64,000 nucleotides of DNA from an uncultured Ruminococcus sp. (GTDB taxonomy: Bacteria > Bacillota > Clostridia > Oscillospirales > Acutalibacteraceae). The notes under the pieces are model-generated. The model saw nothing but the letters and a program-made list of their open reading frames with translations, did not search any database and was not told the origin of the DNA. The stretch is taken from contig CACYTI010000012.1 in the NCBI GenBank assembly GCA_902777275.1, positions 51,833 through 115,832 of the forward strand, written 5' to 3'. The first letter of the stretch is position 1. Every line of letters starts with the position of its first letter. This document shows, piece after piece, positions 48,034 to 55,942 of this stretch. The translations under genes were made by a program, and so were the position numbers.

Positions 48034-49947
48034 ATGAAGCTTTTTAAATCAGATAAAGGCAAGCGTTTTGCCGAAAACAGTGAAGCAAATAACAACGCAA
48101 AGGGCAATACCGGAAAATATTATCCCGCAAGATATGCCAAGCAGGACGACAAAGCGGATAATATTGAGATCAATAATTCCGAAATACTTATCGAACCCGA
48201 TGACGAAGCAGAAGAAGCCGTCGTAAAAAATGAGGCTGATATCGAAAAAAATTATCCCGGGAGGTACGCTAAGCCCGATAAGGAGTCTGAGGCGGTTCCC
48301 GAGAATAACGAGGTAAAATATTCCGGAAAACACGTAAAGCCGGACGACGAGGCTGATACAGTTCGGAATAATAAAGCGAAACAAAGCCCCGGAGCCAAAT
48401 ATACCGGAAGATATGCCAAGCCGGACGATGAGTCAGAGGCTGTTCAGGATAATAAAGCGGAACAAAGCCCCGGAGCCAAATATACCGGAAGATACGCCAA
48501 GCCCGATGACGAGGCGGAGACGGTTCAGGATAATAAAGCGGAACAAAGCGTCGGAAAGAGTTATCCCGGAAGATATGCAAAGCCCGATGACGAGGCGGAG
48601 GCTGTTCAGGATAATAAAGCGGAACAAAGCCCCGGAAAGAGATATACGGGAAGATACGCAAAGCCCGATGATGAAGACGATGATGCTCAGAATAACGCGG
48701 TTCATTACAGAGGAAGGTACGCCAAGCCCGACGACGAAGACGATGCGGTTCCCGAAAGTAATGAGGTCGCTTCGCCCGGAAGATACGTTGAAGCCGGCGA
48801 GGAAGCAGAAGCGGTTCCCGATGGTGACAATGAACCGGAAGAGAACGACAACAGCGACAACAGCATAGCTTCCAAATTATTAAAGCAGGTGCAACGCCGC
48901 AAGAAAAAGGTTGATGAAGACACAAGTGTTGCCGAATATCTTCGTAAAAATGATGTATACGGCGATAACGAAGAAGAAGAACGCAAGCCCAAAAAAAAGC
49001 GTTGGAAGATAGTGCTTCCAATTGTTATCGTAGCGTTGGTTGTAATCACCATATTCGCGGTTTTGGCTGTTCAGTTCCTGTCAACCATTTATTTGGGTAC
49101 GGTTCGGAACACTACCGTCGGCGAAGTTACCGACAACAGCGTCACCCTTACCTGGGACAAGGTCAATAGCGCAAACGGATATCATGTATATCAGCAGAGC
49201 GAAGAGAGCGACAGCTATATGCAAGTCGCTTCGACCGACGAAAACCCCTCTTACACTGTTACAGACTTAAAACAGGCGACAGTTTACAATTTCTATGTTA
49301 AGGCATTTAACGGCAACAACGAGAGCGAGGAATATATTCCTCTTGAAGGAGTTTGCACTCTGCCCGAAAAGGAAGAGATAGTAAGCATTATCTCCGACAA
49401 AGCCGGTTCCGTTCTGATCGAGTGGAAGCAGAACAGCAATGCCGACGGATATATCGTAGAGTATCACGCTGCCGGAGCTGACTACAGCCCCGGAAATCAG
49501 ATCGTTATTGAGAATCCCGAAAAAACCTCGACCCGCCTTACCGATCTTGAAGTTAATAAAGAGATCAGCGTAAGAGTATCGGCTTTCTGCAACGGCGACC
49601 CCAAAATTGTCGGACAGCCGAGCGATGAAAAGGTCCATACGGTATGGGACGGAAAGTCTGAGCTTCCGGGACAAAAAACAGAGAACAAAAATGACAACAA
49701 CGGCGGACAGTCTCAAACCCCTGCCACCACCCCGGCTCAAAGCGAAACCGACAATAATTCCGCAGCTTCCGATCAGTATGCCGATTCGTCAGCAGATATC
49801 TACAGCGGCGATGACTATGCCGCAGTCGGTGACTACAGCGGCGATTCTGTTTATGGCGCCGACGGAGTTTACGGTGACGGTGCGGTTTACGGTGACGGCG
49901 TAGTTGGTTACGACGACTTAGGGGCAGGAGGCTACGGCATCTATTAA
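48034..49947 (+). CDS. Fibronectin-III membrane protein with repetitive cytoplasmic segment
   Basis: 637 residues. The first 320 residues are hydrophilic and contain about nine diverged copies of the motif Y(T/P)GRYAKPDDE, separated by Gln/Asn/Glu-rich spacers. A basic stretch KPKKKRWK then precedes a single membrane helix (about 325-347, IVLPIVIVALVVITIFAVLA). No signal peptide precedes the repeats, so they should stay in the cytoplasm. Outside, two fibronectin type III domains (VGEVTDNSVTLTWDKVNSAN; KAGSVLIEWKQNSNADGYIV) are followed by a Thr/Gln linker and a Gly/Tyr/Asp-rich end (YGDGAVYGDGVVGYDD). The function is unknown; it could couple an extracellular ligand to a cytoplasmic partner. 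The acylphosphatase gene follows after 20 bases. Confidence 0.82.
   Translation: MKLFKSDKGKRFAENSEANNNAKGNTGKYYPARYAKQDDKADNIEINNSEILIEPDDEAEEAVVKNEADIEKNYPGRYAKPDKESEAVPENNEVKYSGKHVKPDDEADTVRNNKAKQSPGAKYTGRYAKPDDESEAVQDNKAEQSPGAKYTGRYAKPDDEAETVQDNKAEQSVGKSYPGRYAKPDDEAEAVQDNKAEQSPGKRYTGRYAKPDDEDDDAQNNAVHYRGRYAKPDDEDDAVPESNEVASPGRYVEAGEEAEAVPDGDNEPEENDNSDNSIASKLLKQVQRRKKKVDEDTSVAEYLRKNDVYGDNEEEERKPKKKRWKIVLPIVIVALVVITIFAVLAVQFLSTIYLGTVRNTTVGEVTDNSVTLTWDKVNSANGYHVYQQSEESDSYMQVASTDENPSYTVTDLKQATVYNFYVKAFNGNNESEEYIPLEGVCTLPEKEEIVSIISDKAGSVLIEWKQNSNADGYIVEYHAAGADYSPGNQIVIENPEKTSTRLTDLEVNKEISVRVSAFCNGDPKIVGQPSDEKVHTVWDGKSELPGQKTENKNDNNGGQSQTPATTPAQSETDNNSAASDQYADSSADIYSGDDYAAVGDYSGDSVYGADGVYGDGAVYGDGVVGYDDLGAGGYGIY
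48255..48745 (+). repeat. GRYAKPDDE-coding repeat region
   Basis: Seven tandem repeats with periods of roughly 60-75 bp. The central copies (about 48390-48660) share long identical stretches such as AAGCCCGATGACGAGGCGGA and GATAATAAAGCGGAACAAAG, which points to recent unequal recombination. Confidence 0.75.
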
Positions 49948-49967
49948 TGATAGCAGGAGGAAGGCAA

Positions 49968-50249
49968 ATGAGCTTCGGCACTCAGCGTGTTCACTTGAAC
50001 TTTCGGGGACGCGTTCAGGGCGTCGGATTCAGATATTCCGCATATAAAGCCGCAGGCTCGGCAGGCGTCACCGGATGGGTGCGCAACGAATATGACGGTT
50101 CGGTTACAATGGAGCTTCAGGGCAGCCCTGCTCAGATAGATAAAACGATTCAGCTGCTCGAAAACGAAAGGTATATCCGAATAGACAGAATCGAAAGGCG
50201 CGAGATCCCCCTTGACCCGAAGGAACGCCGTTTCAGAGTAAGATATTAA
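49968..50249 (+). CDS. acyP: Acylphosphatase
   Basis: 93 residues; hydrolyses acyl-phosphates such as acetyl- or carbamoyl-phosphate. FRGRVQGVGFRYSAYKAAGS carries the phosphate-binding loop and essential Arg; GVTGWVRNEYDGSV carries the catalytic Asn. AGGAGGAAGG precedes the ATG at 49968; a seven-codon upstream frame is rejected for that reason. It lies 20 bases after the fibronectin-III gene and is probably co-transcribed with it, an unusual pairing. Confidence 0.95.
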   Translation: MSFGTQRVHLNFRGRVQGVGFRYSAYKAAGSAGVTGWVRNEYDGSVTMELQGSPAQIDKTIQLLENERYIRIDRIERREIPLDPKERRFRVRY

Positions 50250-50269
50250 AAAGGTAAGAAGATATTAAA

Positions 50270-50300
50270 AAGCGTGCGCACCATGTGCGTGCGCTTTTTT
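50270..50300 (+). terminator. Intrinsic terminator of acyP
   Basis: AGCGTGCGCAC pairs with GTGCGTGCGCT (two G-U pairs), then six T. Confidence 0.88.
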
Positions 50301-50360
50301 CACCCATGACCGCGATAACCGAATCAAAGCGGATCTCTAAACAACCGGATAAAAAAATAA

Positions 50361-50401
50361 GCGTCGGCTCAAGCCCTGAAAACAGGGGAGCCGACGTTTT
50401 T
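50361..50401. terminator. Bidirectional terminator
   Basis: GCGTCGGCTC/GAGCCGACG with inner CCCTG/CAGGG; T runs follow on both strands. It ends the transglutaminase-like gene and backs up the acyP terminator. Confidence 0.88.
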
Positions 50402-50427
50402 ATCATGTGAGCGCACCAACAGGCGGC

Positions 50428-51300
50428 TTAACCGTGAATAGTGATTTCCTTACGCTTCCATTCCGCTCCGTCCGAAATTGAGCTTTTGTAGGGAACGTCG
50501 CATTTTTCATCATATGACATTGCGTAGTAGGGATAGTTATTGCTGTGCATACTCCATTCGGGGTCGTAAATCAAGCCCCCGATTTCAGACCAGCCGTGTC
50601 CGCCGCTGTTGACCGCGTAACAATCGGAGCAGCCCATGGCTTTGCCCATATATGCGAACGCCGCTCCGTAGCTGTAGCAGTCGCCCTTGCCCCTTACAAA
50701 TATGTCGTTGGCGCATACGATATGCCAGTCGTCTTCGCGGTAGGGAGGATTGTGGGGCACGCCTTCAAGATAGTTCGTTTTAATATAGTCAAACGCGCTT
50801 TTAAGCTTTTCTTCCTTTGTCATTGAGCTGTTGGTGCATTTGCCGACCGCCTTCGCCGCTAAAAAGAGAGTTTTGTCAGACTCGGTTTCCACAGTTGAGG
50901 CAACTCCGTCAATAACCGTCCAGTCAACGCCGTCAACGGTCACTCCGTCGCAGTATCCGTAGTCGATGATACCCTCGCTGTTAACATAGTAAAACTGTTC
51001 GGAGTCGTCTCCGACTATTGTATCCTTTAACAGCGCGCCGTTGCTGTAATAGTAGGTTATGTCGTCAATGGTAATAAAACCGTTAAGCGACTCGTCCGGT
51101 TCATCATCGGTTACAGCCTCGGTGTCAGAGGATCGTTCTGTTTCGGAAGGCTGCGTTGTTTCGGAAGGCTGTCCCGTAGCAGAGGTCGGCTCGGATTTTG
51201 AGGTTGATATGCCGTAAAAAGAGCAGGCGGTGTTTGTGCTTAATGCCAGCGCCGCCAAAACAAAGGCGGTAAATCTCGGAACAAACCGTTTAACCTTCAT
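50428..51300 (-). CDS. Secreted transglutaminase-like protein
   Basis: 290 residues. An N-terminal export signal (about 1-26, ending STNTAC, so lipidation is uncertain because the lipobox is poor) is followed by a Ser/Thr/Glu linker, a segment like a wall-binding repeat (ITYYYSNGALLKDTIV), and a transglutaminase/protease-like core at about 165-290. The catalytic triad is visible: Cys in GKGDCYSYGAAF, His in SGGHGWSEIGG and Asp in LIYDPEW. Such proteins cross-link or cleave peptides at the cell surface. Its gene follows the STAS gene on the same strand after 206 bases that include a hairpin, so it is probably a separate unit. Confidence 0.85.
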   Translation of the reverse strand: MKVKRFVPRFTAFVLAALALSTNTACSFYGISTSKSEPTSATGQPSETTQPSETERSSDTEAVTDDEPDESLNGFITIDDITYYYSNGALLKDTIVGDDSEQFYYVNSEGIIDYGYCDGVTVDGVDWTVIDGVASTVETESDKTLFLAAKAVGKCTNSSMTKEEKLKSAFDYIKTNYLEGVPHNPPYREDDWHIVCANDIFVRGKGDCYSYGAAFAYMGKAMGCSDCYAVNSGGHGWSEIGGLIYDPEWSMHSNNYPYYAMSYDEKCDVPYKSSISDGAEWKRKEITIHG

Positions 51301-51403
51301 GGTATTATTCTCCTTAATACATTTATTGCTTATTATAACATATTTTAGGAGAAAAATAAATGTATATTTTGTGATTATAAGGATATTTTTGAAAATTTGT
51401 TAA

Positions 51404-51433
51404 ACGTCCCATCGGTTTAACCCGACAGGACGT
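51404..51433 (-). terminator. Hairpin downstream of the STAS gene
   Basis: ACGTCC/GGACGT closes an inner TCGG/CCGA stem. The T run is weak on the minus strand (TTTAACAAATTTT) and better on the plus strand (GATTTTTG). Confidence 0.55.
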
Positions 51434-51506
51434 GATTTTTGTCGATTATTAGTCAGTTTATCTGTTTTTTGTGTTGCCAGAGTGAAAGAAAGGTCAAAGA
51501 GCTCCT

Positions 51507-51803
51507 TTACTCAATTGTTAAAAGCTCATCAAAACCCGTTACCTGAAAAACCACCAATACCGTTTCATTGACGTTAACGATCCGCATTTCTCCCTGCTTC
51601 ACCATTTTTTTCTGCAAGGTTAGCAGTACGCGCAGCCCGGCGGAGGATATGTAATTGACATTTGAAAAATCCAGCACAAGAACGTTTATTCCGTACAGCC
51701 ACCGGTTTACATAGTTCTCAAAATCGGGTGCTGTTACCGTGTCGATTCTGCCGCTGACCTTCAAGGTAAGTGTGCCGTTCTTACTCTGCTTACTGATATC
51801 CAT
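51507..51803 (-). CDS. STAS-domain anti-sigma-factor antagonist
   Basis: 98 residues of the SpoIIAA/RsbV type. LTLKVSGRIDTVTAPDFENY opens the fold and VLVLDFSNVNYISSAGLRVL carries the phosphorylatable Ser (Ser53 or Ser54). In partner switching the unphosphorylated form binds an RsbW-like kinase; a PP2C phosphatase of the SpoIIE type removes the phosphate. All these partners are encoded next to it: an RsbW-like domain on the MATE protein 15 bases upstream, a free RsbW-like protein and two SpoIIE phosphatases. Last gene of that minus-strand cluster. Confidence 0.93.
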   Translation of the reverse strand: MDISKQSKNGTLTLKVSGRIDTVTAPDFENYVNRWLYGINVLVLDFSNVNYISSAGLRVLLTLQKKMVKQGEMRIVNVNETVLVVFQVTGFDELLTIE

Positions 51804-51818
51804 AAATGAAAAACTCCT

Positions 51819-53618
51819 TTATATTGTAATGGTTAAATTGTTCAGATCCATTGTGCTCAGATATTGAACGTCCTTCGCCATGCCGCACACCATGCGTATG
51901 CCGATGTTTTTGGTCGGGTCGTCGGAATCGTGAAGCTTGATCCATTCGGTGGGGTCAAATTTGCGGCAGTTGTCGCGCATACGCAGCGTCCAGCCGTCCT
52001 TAAGCTTTATAATGCGTATATCAATGCTGTGCTTTTTGCCGTCAGAGAATCCGAACTGAATAATATTGTTGCTCAGCTCCTCGACAAAAAGCGAAAGCAT
52101 CATGGTTTGCTGCGGATCGGCTCCGTTCCTCTCGCAGAAGGCGCTGACAGCCTCGGATGCGGGAATGACCTGGTCGGCGGTGGTGACGGAGAAATCAAGA
52201 AGGTTTTCCTCAGATACGCCGAAGGAATCGCTCAGGAACAAAAAGTCCTTAGCCTTGTATGGAAAGCCGTGTTTTCTGACTCCCGCGAGAATAAATATCG
52301 CAGCAAGGTTAGCGAGTTCTCCTATAAAGAACGACCACCAAACAGCGTCTGTCTGCATTATGCCCACAAGAGCCAGAGCAGGCAATACTATGAACACAAA
52401 GTTGTTAAGGAAGCAGAAAAGACCCGAAATAAATGTAAGCCGCATTCCCTGCGTATAATTTATAAAGGCTACGTTCAATCCGTATAACAATATACTCAAC
52501 GCGTAGATCCTGAGACCTCTTGCCGCAAGCGAAACCATCTGTGTGCCGTCCTCCGGATTTCCGAATATTGCCGCGATGTTGTCCGCGAAAACAAGCATAA
52601 TCGCCATAAGCAGCGCGCCGATGATCAGGGCGGTTTTGACCGTCACCTTTATCAGAGCCTCAGCCGCGACTCTGTCCTGTTCTCCCAAAATCATTCCCGC
52701 TATCATGGCGGTAGTCATCGCAACGCCCAGCATTACGGAGGATGTGAAGTTGGTGACTGTGTTGACGACGCCCAGAGCGGCGACCGCTGTGCTTGAAAGC
52801 ACGGTGCCAACCATTATCTGGTTAAAAACAGCGTTGCGAAGCATTGTCGAAGCTGAGCCTATCGCCGAGGAAGAGCCTGTTGTAACGATTTCGAGGGAGT
52901 CCTTGATACGCAGCCCCTTGATTGAAAACCTGAATATAATATCCTTTTTTGTAAAGTGAAGCAGCATTATCACCAAAGCTGCAAAATAGCTTATAGATGT
53001 GGTTATTCCCATTCCGAACATTCCGCCGCGGATCAGGAACGCGTTTACCAAATCTCCCACAATGTCCAGCACCGTCATAACGACAACAGCGACAATTACC
53101 CTGTTTCCGTCTCCGTCGAGTCTCATAAGAGAGTTGAACTCGAACAAGAACAGAACCGACGGGAAAGAGAATACGACGCCGAGCAGATAATCTGCCGTTA
53201 GGTCAAGCAGCTTTGCCGAATTGCCTCTTGCGCCTAACATTACGCTGATATCGTAGCGGAAAATCAGTATTATCGACATAATTATCGCTGAAATGACTAC
53301 GGTTATAACCATGCACATCGAAAAAGCCTTGCGAGCCCTTTTCTTGTTGCCCGCGCCCAAATGCTGAGCGCAGATTATTTGCGAGCCTGTTGCCAATATT
53401 CCGCTGAAAGCGGTGGCAAGATTGATGACCGGAGTTACCAGCCCGTAAGCCGCCATGCTGTCCTCGCCCAAAAACCGTCCGATAACAATACCGTCAATTA
53501 CAATTCCGACCATTGTGGCTATAGCCGCGGCTATAATGCTGATTACGGAATTCCGGAACAGCTTGCTGATTATTCTTCCGTTATTTTTCATTTGTTCAAC
53601 ACTCTGCCTTTTTTTCAT
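51819..53618 (-). CDS. MATE-family transporter fused to an RsbW-like ATPase domain
   Basis: 599 residues. Residues about 15-450 form a MATE transporter with 12 helices (GIVIDGIVIGRFLGEDSMAA, QIICAQHLGAGNKKRARKAF and GDLVNAFLIRGGMFGMGITT are typical). After a linker, residues about 470-599 form a HATPase_c_2 domain of the anti-sigma kinase type: N box LFVEELSNNIIQFGF near 514, G1 box RDNCRKFDP near 548, and NIGIRMVCGMA. The ATPase part lacks the usual DNG (it reads DNC), so activity may be altered. This fusion suggests transport controlled by, or reporting to, a partner-switching pathway. Start 53618 has no clear ribosome site; ATG 53591 is an alternative. Confidence 0.88.
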   Translation of the reverse strand: MKKRQSVEQMKNNGRIISKLFRNSVISIIAAAIATMVGIVIDGIVIGRFLGEDSMAAYGLVTPVINLATAFSGILATGSQIICAQHLGAGNKKRARKAFSMCMVITVVISAIIMSIILIFRYDISVMLGARGNSAKLLDLTADYLLGVVFSFPSVLFLFEFNSLMRLDGDGNRVIVAVVVMTVLDIVGDLVNAFLIRGGMFGMGITTSISYFAALVIMLLHFTKKDIIFRFSIKGLRIKDSLEIVTTGSSSAIGSASTMLRNAVFNQIMVGTVLSSTAVAALGVVNTVTNFTSSVMLGVAMTTAMIAGMILGEQDRVAAEALIKVTVKTALIIGALLMAIMLVFADNIAAIFGNPEDGTQMVSLAARGLRIYALSILLYGLNVAFINYTQGMRLTFISGLFCFLNNFVFIVLPALALVGIMQTDAVWWSFFIGELANLAAIFILAGVRKHGFPYKAKDFLFLSDSFGVSEENLLDFSVTTADQVIPASEAVSAFCERNGADPQQTMMLSLFVEELSNNIIQFGFSDGKKHSIDIRIIKLKDGWTLRMRDNCRKFDPTEWIKLHDSDDPTKNIGIRMVCGMAKDVQYLSTMDLNNLTITI

Positions 53619-53664
53619 TATAAATAATAAACTAATAACAGTATATTTCCGTGTGCCGCCGCTG

Positions 53665-53745
53665 ACAGGCGTCTTTTAAGAATGAACGTTTGCAAAGGCG
53701 GGATCGGGTGCAGCGCCATGCTGCCGTTTTCCCGCGAACGCCTGT
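53665..53745 (-). promoter_or_regulatory. Nested three-stem hairpin between the RsbW-like and MATE genes
   Basis: Outer stem ACAGGCGT/ACGCCTGT (53665-53672, 53738-53745), middle stem GCGGGA/TCCCGC (53698-53703, 53730-53735), inner stem GCAGC/GCTGC (53710-53714, 53720-53724). It starts at the stop codon of the RsbW-like gene. No T run follows, so it is more likely a processing or regulatory structure than a simple terminator. Confidence 0.6.
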
Positions 53746-54155
53746 TAAGCGATTGTTTTTCTTATCAATAAAATATTCTGACCGTCCCGATAACTGTATT
53801 CTACCAGATCCATAAGCTTCTTTACCAAAAATATACCCATTCCGCCCACTTGACGGCTCTCAATGCCTGCGTGAATGTCCGGCTCAGCCTGCATCAAGGG
53901 ATTAAACGGTATTCCGTTATCGGAAAAAATAATGATGACCGTAAGCGGATTCTCCTCAGTATAGAGCTTGATGGTCGCCGTACCGACCTCGGGCTGATAA
54001 GCGTAGTGCACTATATTGCCGAAAAGCTCGTCAATTGCGATTGAGATCTGCGCCTGAGTTTTCACAGGGCAGTTGATCCTTTCAAGCTCTTCCGTAACAA
54101 AACCGGTGACGGTTTCAATATTTTCAATTGTAGCCTCAACCGTTAACGCTTTCAT
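53745..54155 (-). CDS. RsbW/SpoIIAB-type anti-sigma ATPase
   Basis: 136 residues, one HATPase_c_2 domain. N box ISIAIDELFGNIVHYAY (Glu43, Asn47), G1 box FSDNGIPFNPL (Asp79) and the lid GGMGIFLVKKLMDLVEY. It should bind ATP, phosphorylate a STAS partner and possibly hold a sigma factor or other target. It overlaps the SpoIIE gene by 4 bases. No sigma-B or sigma-F gene is present in the window, so the final output is unknown. Confidence 0.92.
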   Translation of the reverse strand: MKALTVEATIENIETVTGFVTEELERINCPVKTQAQISIAIDELFGNIVHYAYQPEVGTATIKLYTEENPLTVIIIFSDNGIPFNPLMQAEPDIHAGIESRQVGGMGIFLVKKLMDLVEYSYRDGQNILLIRKTIA

Positions 54156-55714
54156 ATTCGCTCCTTTCCGCCTTGTCCCTTATAATGTATGCACAGCATG
54201 GCGAGGTCGTCCGACTGCCAACTGCCCTTATTGAATTTTCCGACGTCCTCCCGTACAGCCTCAACAAGCTCAGAAGGCGTCTTATCGGTATTTTGATTCA
54301 GCACATCCGAAAAACGTTCTCTGCCGTATTTAGCTCCCTTTCTGTTTTCCGCCCCGAGCACTCCGTCGGTGTATAAAAACAGCTTTGAGCCGGGCTGCAT
54401 CCACAGCCGATTTTCGGTATATTTCATTCCGGGAAAACCGCCGACTACAAATCCGTGCCGTTTATCTATCATTTTAAAGCTTCCGTTCGGGTTCATCAAT
54501 ACCGGGGTCTGGTGTCCCGCATTTGCCCAGGTCAACGCTCCGCTTCCCAAATCAAGAACTCCAAGCCATACGCTTGCAAATAATTCATGGCTGTTGTTTG
54601 CGCAAATTTGGTCGTTTACCGCCTCAAGCGCTTGTCCCGGACCATAGCCCGCAGTAACAAAGCTTTTTATCATGTTTTTTGAGGACATCATAAACAGCGC
54701 CGCCGGTACTCCCTTGTCTGACACGTCAGCCGTAACCATAGCTAAATGATTGCTGTCGGTCATAAAATAGTCGTAAAAATCGCCGCCCGTTTCTTTTGCT
54801 GGGATAAGCGAGGCAAAAAGCTCAAAGTCGCCGCGCTCGGACAAAAAAGGAACCGCTTCGGGAAGCATTTCCGACTGAATATCAGCCGCAAGCCTCTGTT
54901 CGGTATCGGCGGAGGCGGAGGTTCTCTCGTGGAAGATGAAGACCACTCCGTAAATCAGCACAAGAGACACAAGCACAGCGGCGTATTGAGTGGTGACGCC
55001 GAAGGCGTTTCGGGTGATCACATTGTTCAGCAGCGGAACCGCGATAAACGAGGCGGCTGTCAGCTTGTTTTTTGCGGGAGCCTTTGAAAAAATCATTCCC
55101 GCTAAACTCACAAGCAAAACTATACCTAAATAAACCTGACTTATGTACCAATACTCCGCGCGTTGATAATTGCCCGTAGCAGACACTTTAAAGTATACCG
55201 GATAAACATAATTCGCCATGCATATCAGCAGAGCCGGAACGAGAAGTATCCTAAGCGAATGGTCGGCAACGCGCATGGTCATTGTTTTCATGTTGAGCGC
55301 TATTATGAGGTAGCGCCAGAACAAATAATACATAATAGCGCCGTCCATAAAAAACAGCACATTAACATTCAGATAAACGGCTCTGTAGGCGGCTTTTCCC
55401 TGAAGCACCCACGAAGCCACGTCCAAAAACAGCGCAAGGGCGTTTGCAGTGAGCAGCGTAACAAAGGTTCGCGTGTGGCTGCTGCCCTTGTTGCGGCTCA
55501 AAAGACAGCTTAAACACAGCGCGGCGCAGACCGCGATGCAGAAAATGTCGGCGCCCACGCTGAAAACCGTGCTCTGCTCCAATCCATCAAAGCTTCTGCG
55601 CATTATAAGCGCTATTGAAGCGGCTGAAAGCAAAATAACGAATACAAAGCAAAACGGAATTAAAAAGCGTGAACGGAAGAGCCTTGAGTATACTTGATCG
55701 AGATTTTTCATCAT
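54152..55714 (-). CDS. Membrane SpoIIE-family PP2C phosphatase
   Basis: 520 residues. Residues about 15-265 contain seven or eight membrane helices, with no recognised extracellular sensor. Residues about 290-515 are the PP2C/SpoIIE phosphatase: SLIPAKETGGDFYDYF, VTADVSDKGVPAALFM, WANAGHQTPVLMN and FLYTDGVLGAENRKG provide the metal-binding Asp residues. It would dephosphorylate a STAS protein. Start ATGs at 55714 and 55711 follow a GCGGG-type weak ribosome site; a TTGCTT-16-TATAAT promoter lies upstream (55744-55771, minus strand). It is divergent from a second SpoIIE gene. Confidence 0.92.
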   Translation of the reverse strand: MMKNLDQVYSRLFRSRFLIPFCFVFVILLSAASIALIMRRSFDGLEQSTVFSVGADIFCIAVCAALCLSCLLSRNKGSSHTRTFVTLLTANALALFLDVASWVLQGKAAYRAVYLNVNVLFFMDGAIMYYLFWRYLIIALNMKTMTMRVADHSLRILLVPALLICMANYVYPVYFKVSATGNYQRAEYWYISQVYLGIVLLVSLAGMIFSKAPAKNKLTAASFIAVPLLNNVITRNAFGVTTQYAAVLVSLVLIYGVVFIFHERTSASADTEQRLAADIQSEMLPEAVPFLSERGDFELFASLIPAKETGGDFYDYFMTDSNHLAMVTADVSDKGVPAALFMMSSKNMIKSFVTAGYGPGQALEAVNDQICANNSHELFASVWLGVLDLGSGALTWANAGHQTPVLMNPNGSFKMIDKRHGFVVGGFPGMKYTENRLWMQPGSKLFLYTDGVLGAENRKGAKYGRERFSDVLNQNTDKTPSELVEAVREDVGKFNKGSWQSDDLAMLCIHYKGQGGKERI

Positions 55715-55743
55715 GCACCCGCTTTAATAAATTTTATACTTAC

Positions 55744-55771
55744 ATTATAACAAAAAATGTGATAAAAGCAA
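55744..55771 (-). promoter_or_regulatory. Promoter of the SpoIIE/RsbW/MATE/STAS unit
   Basis: Minus strand TTGCTT, 16-base spacer, TATAAT. Confidence 0.55.
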
Positions 55772-55879
55772 GTGAGTTATCGGTAATTCTGAGAATAAAT
55801 CTCTTTTTATTCCGTGACATATACTCAACAATATAATTCCTTTTACGCAATATATTTTTTACAAACCTGAATACAAATA

Positions 55880-55908
55880 TTGAAAAATTTTAATATATAA
55901 TGTATAAT
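55880..55908 (+). promoter_or_regulatory. Promoter of the second SpoIIE gene
   Basis: TTGAAA, 17-base spacer, TATAAT. Confidence 0.65.
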
Positions 55909-55942
55909 ATAATAAAACTAAAAATTCCCGGAGGAGAGCATA

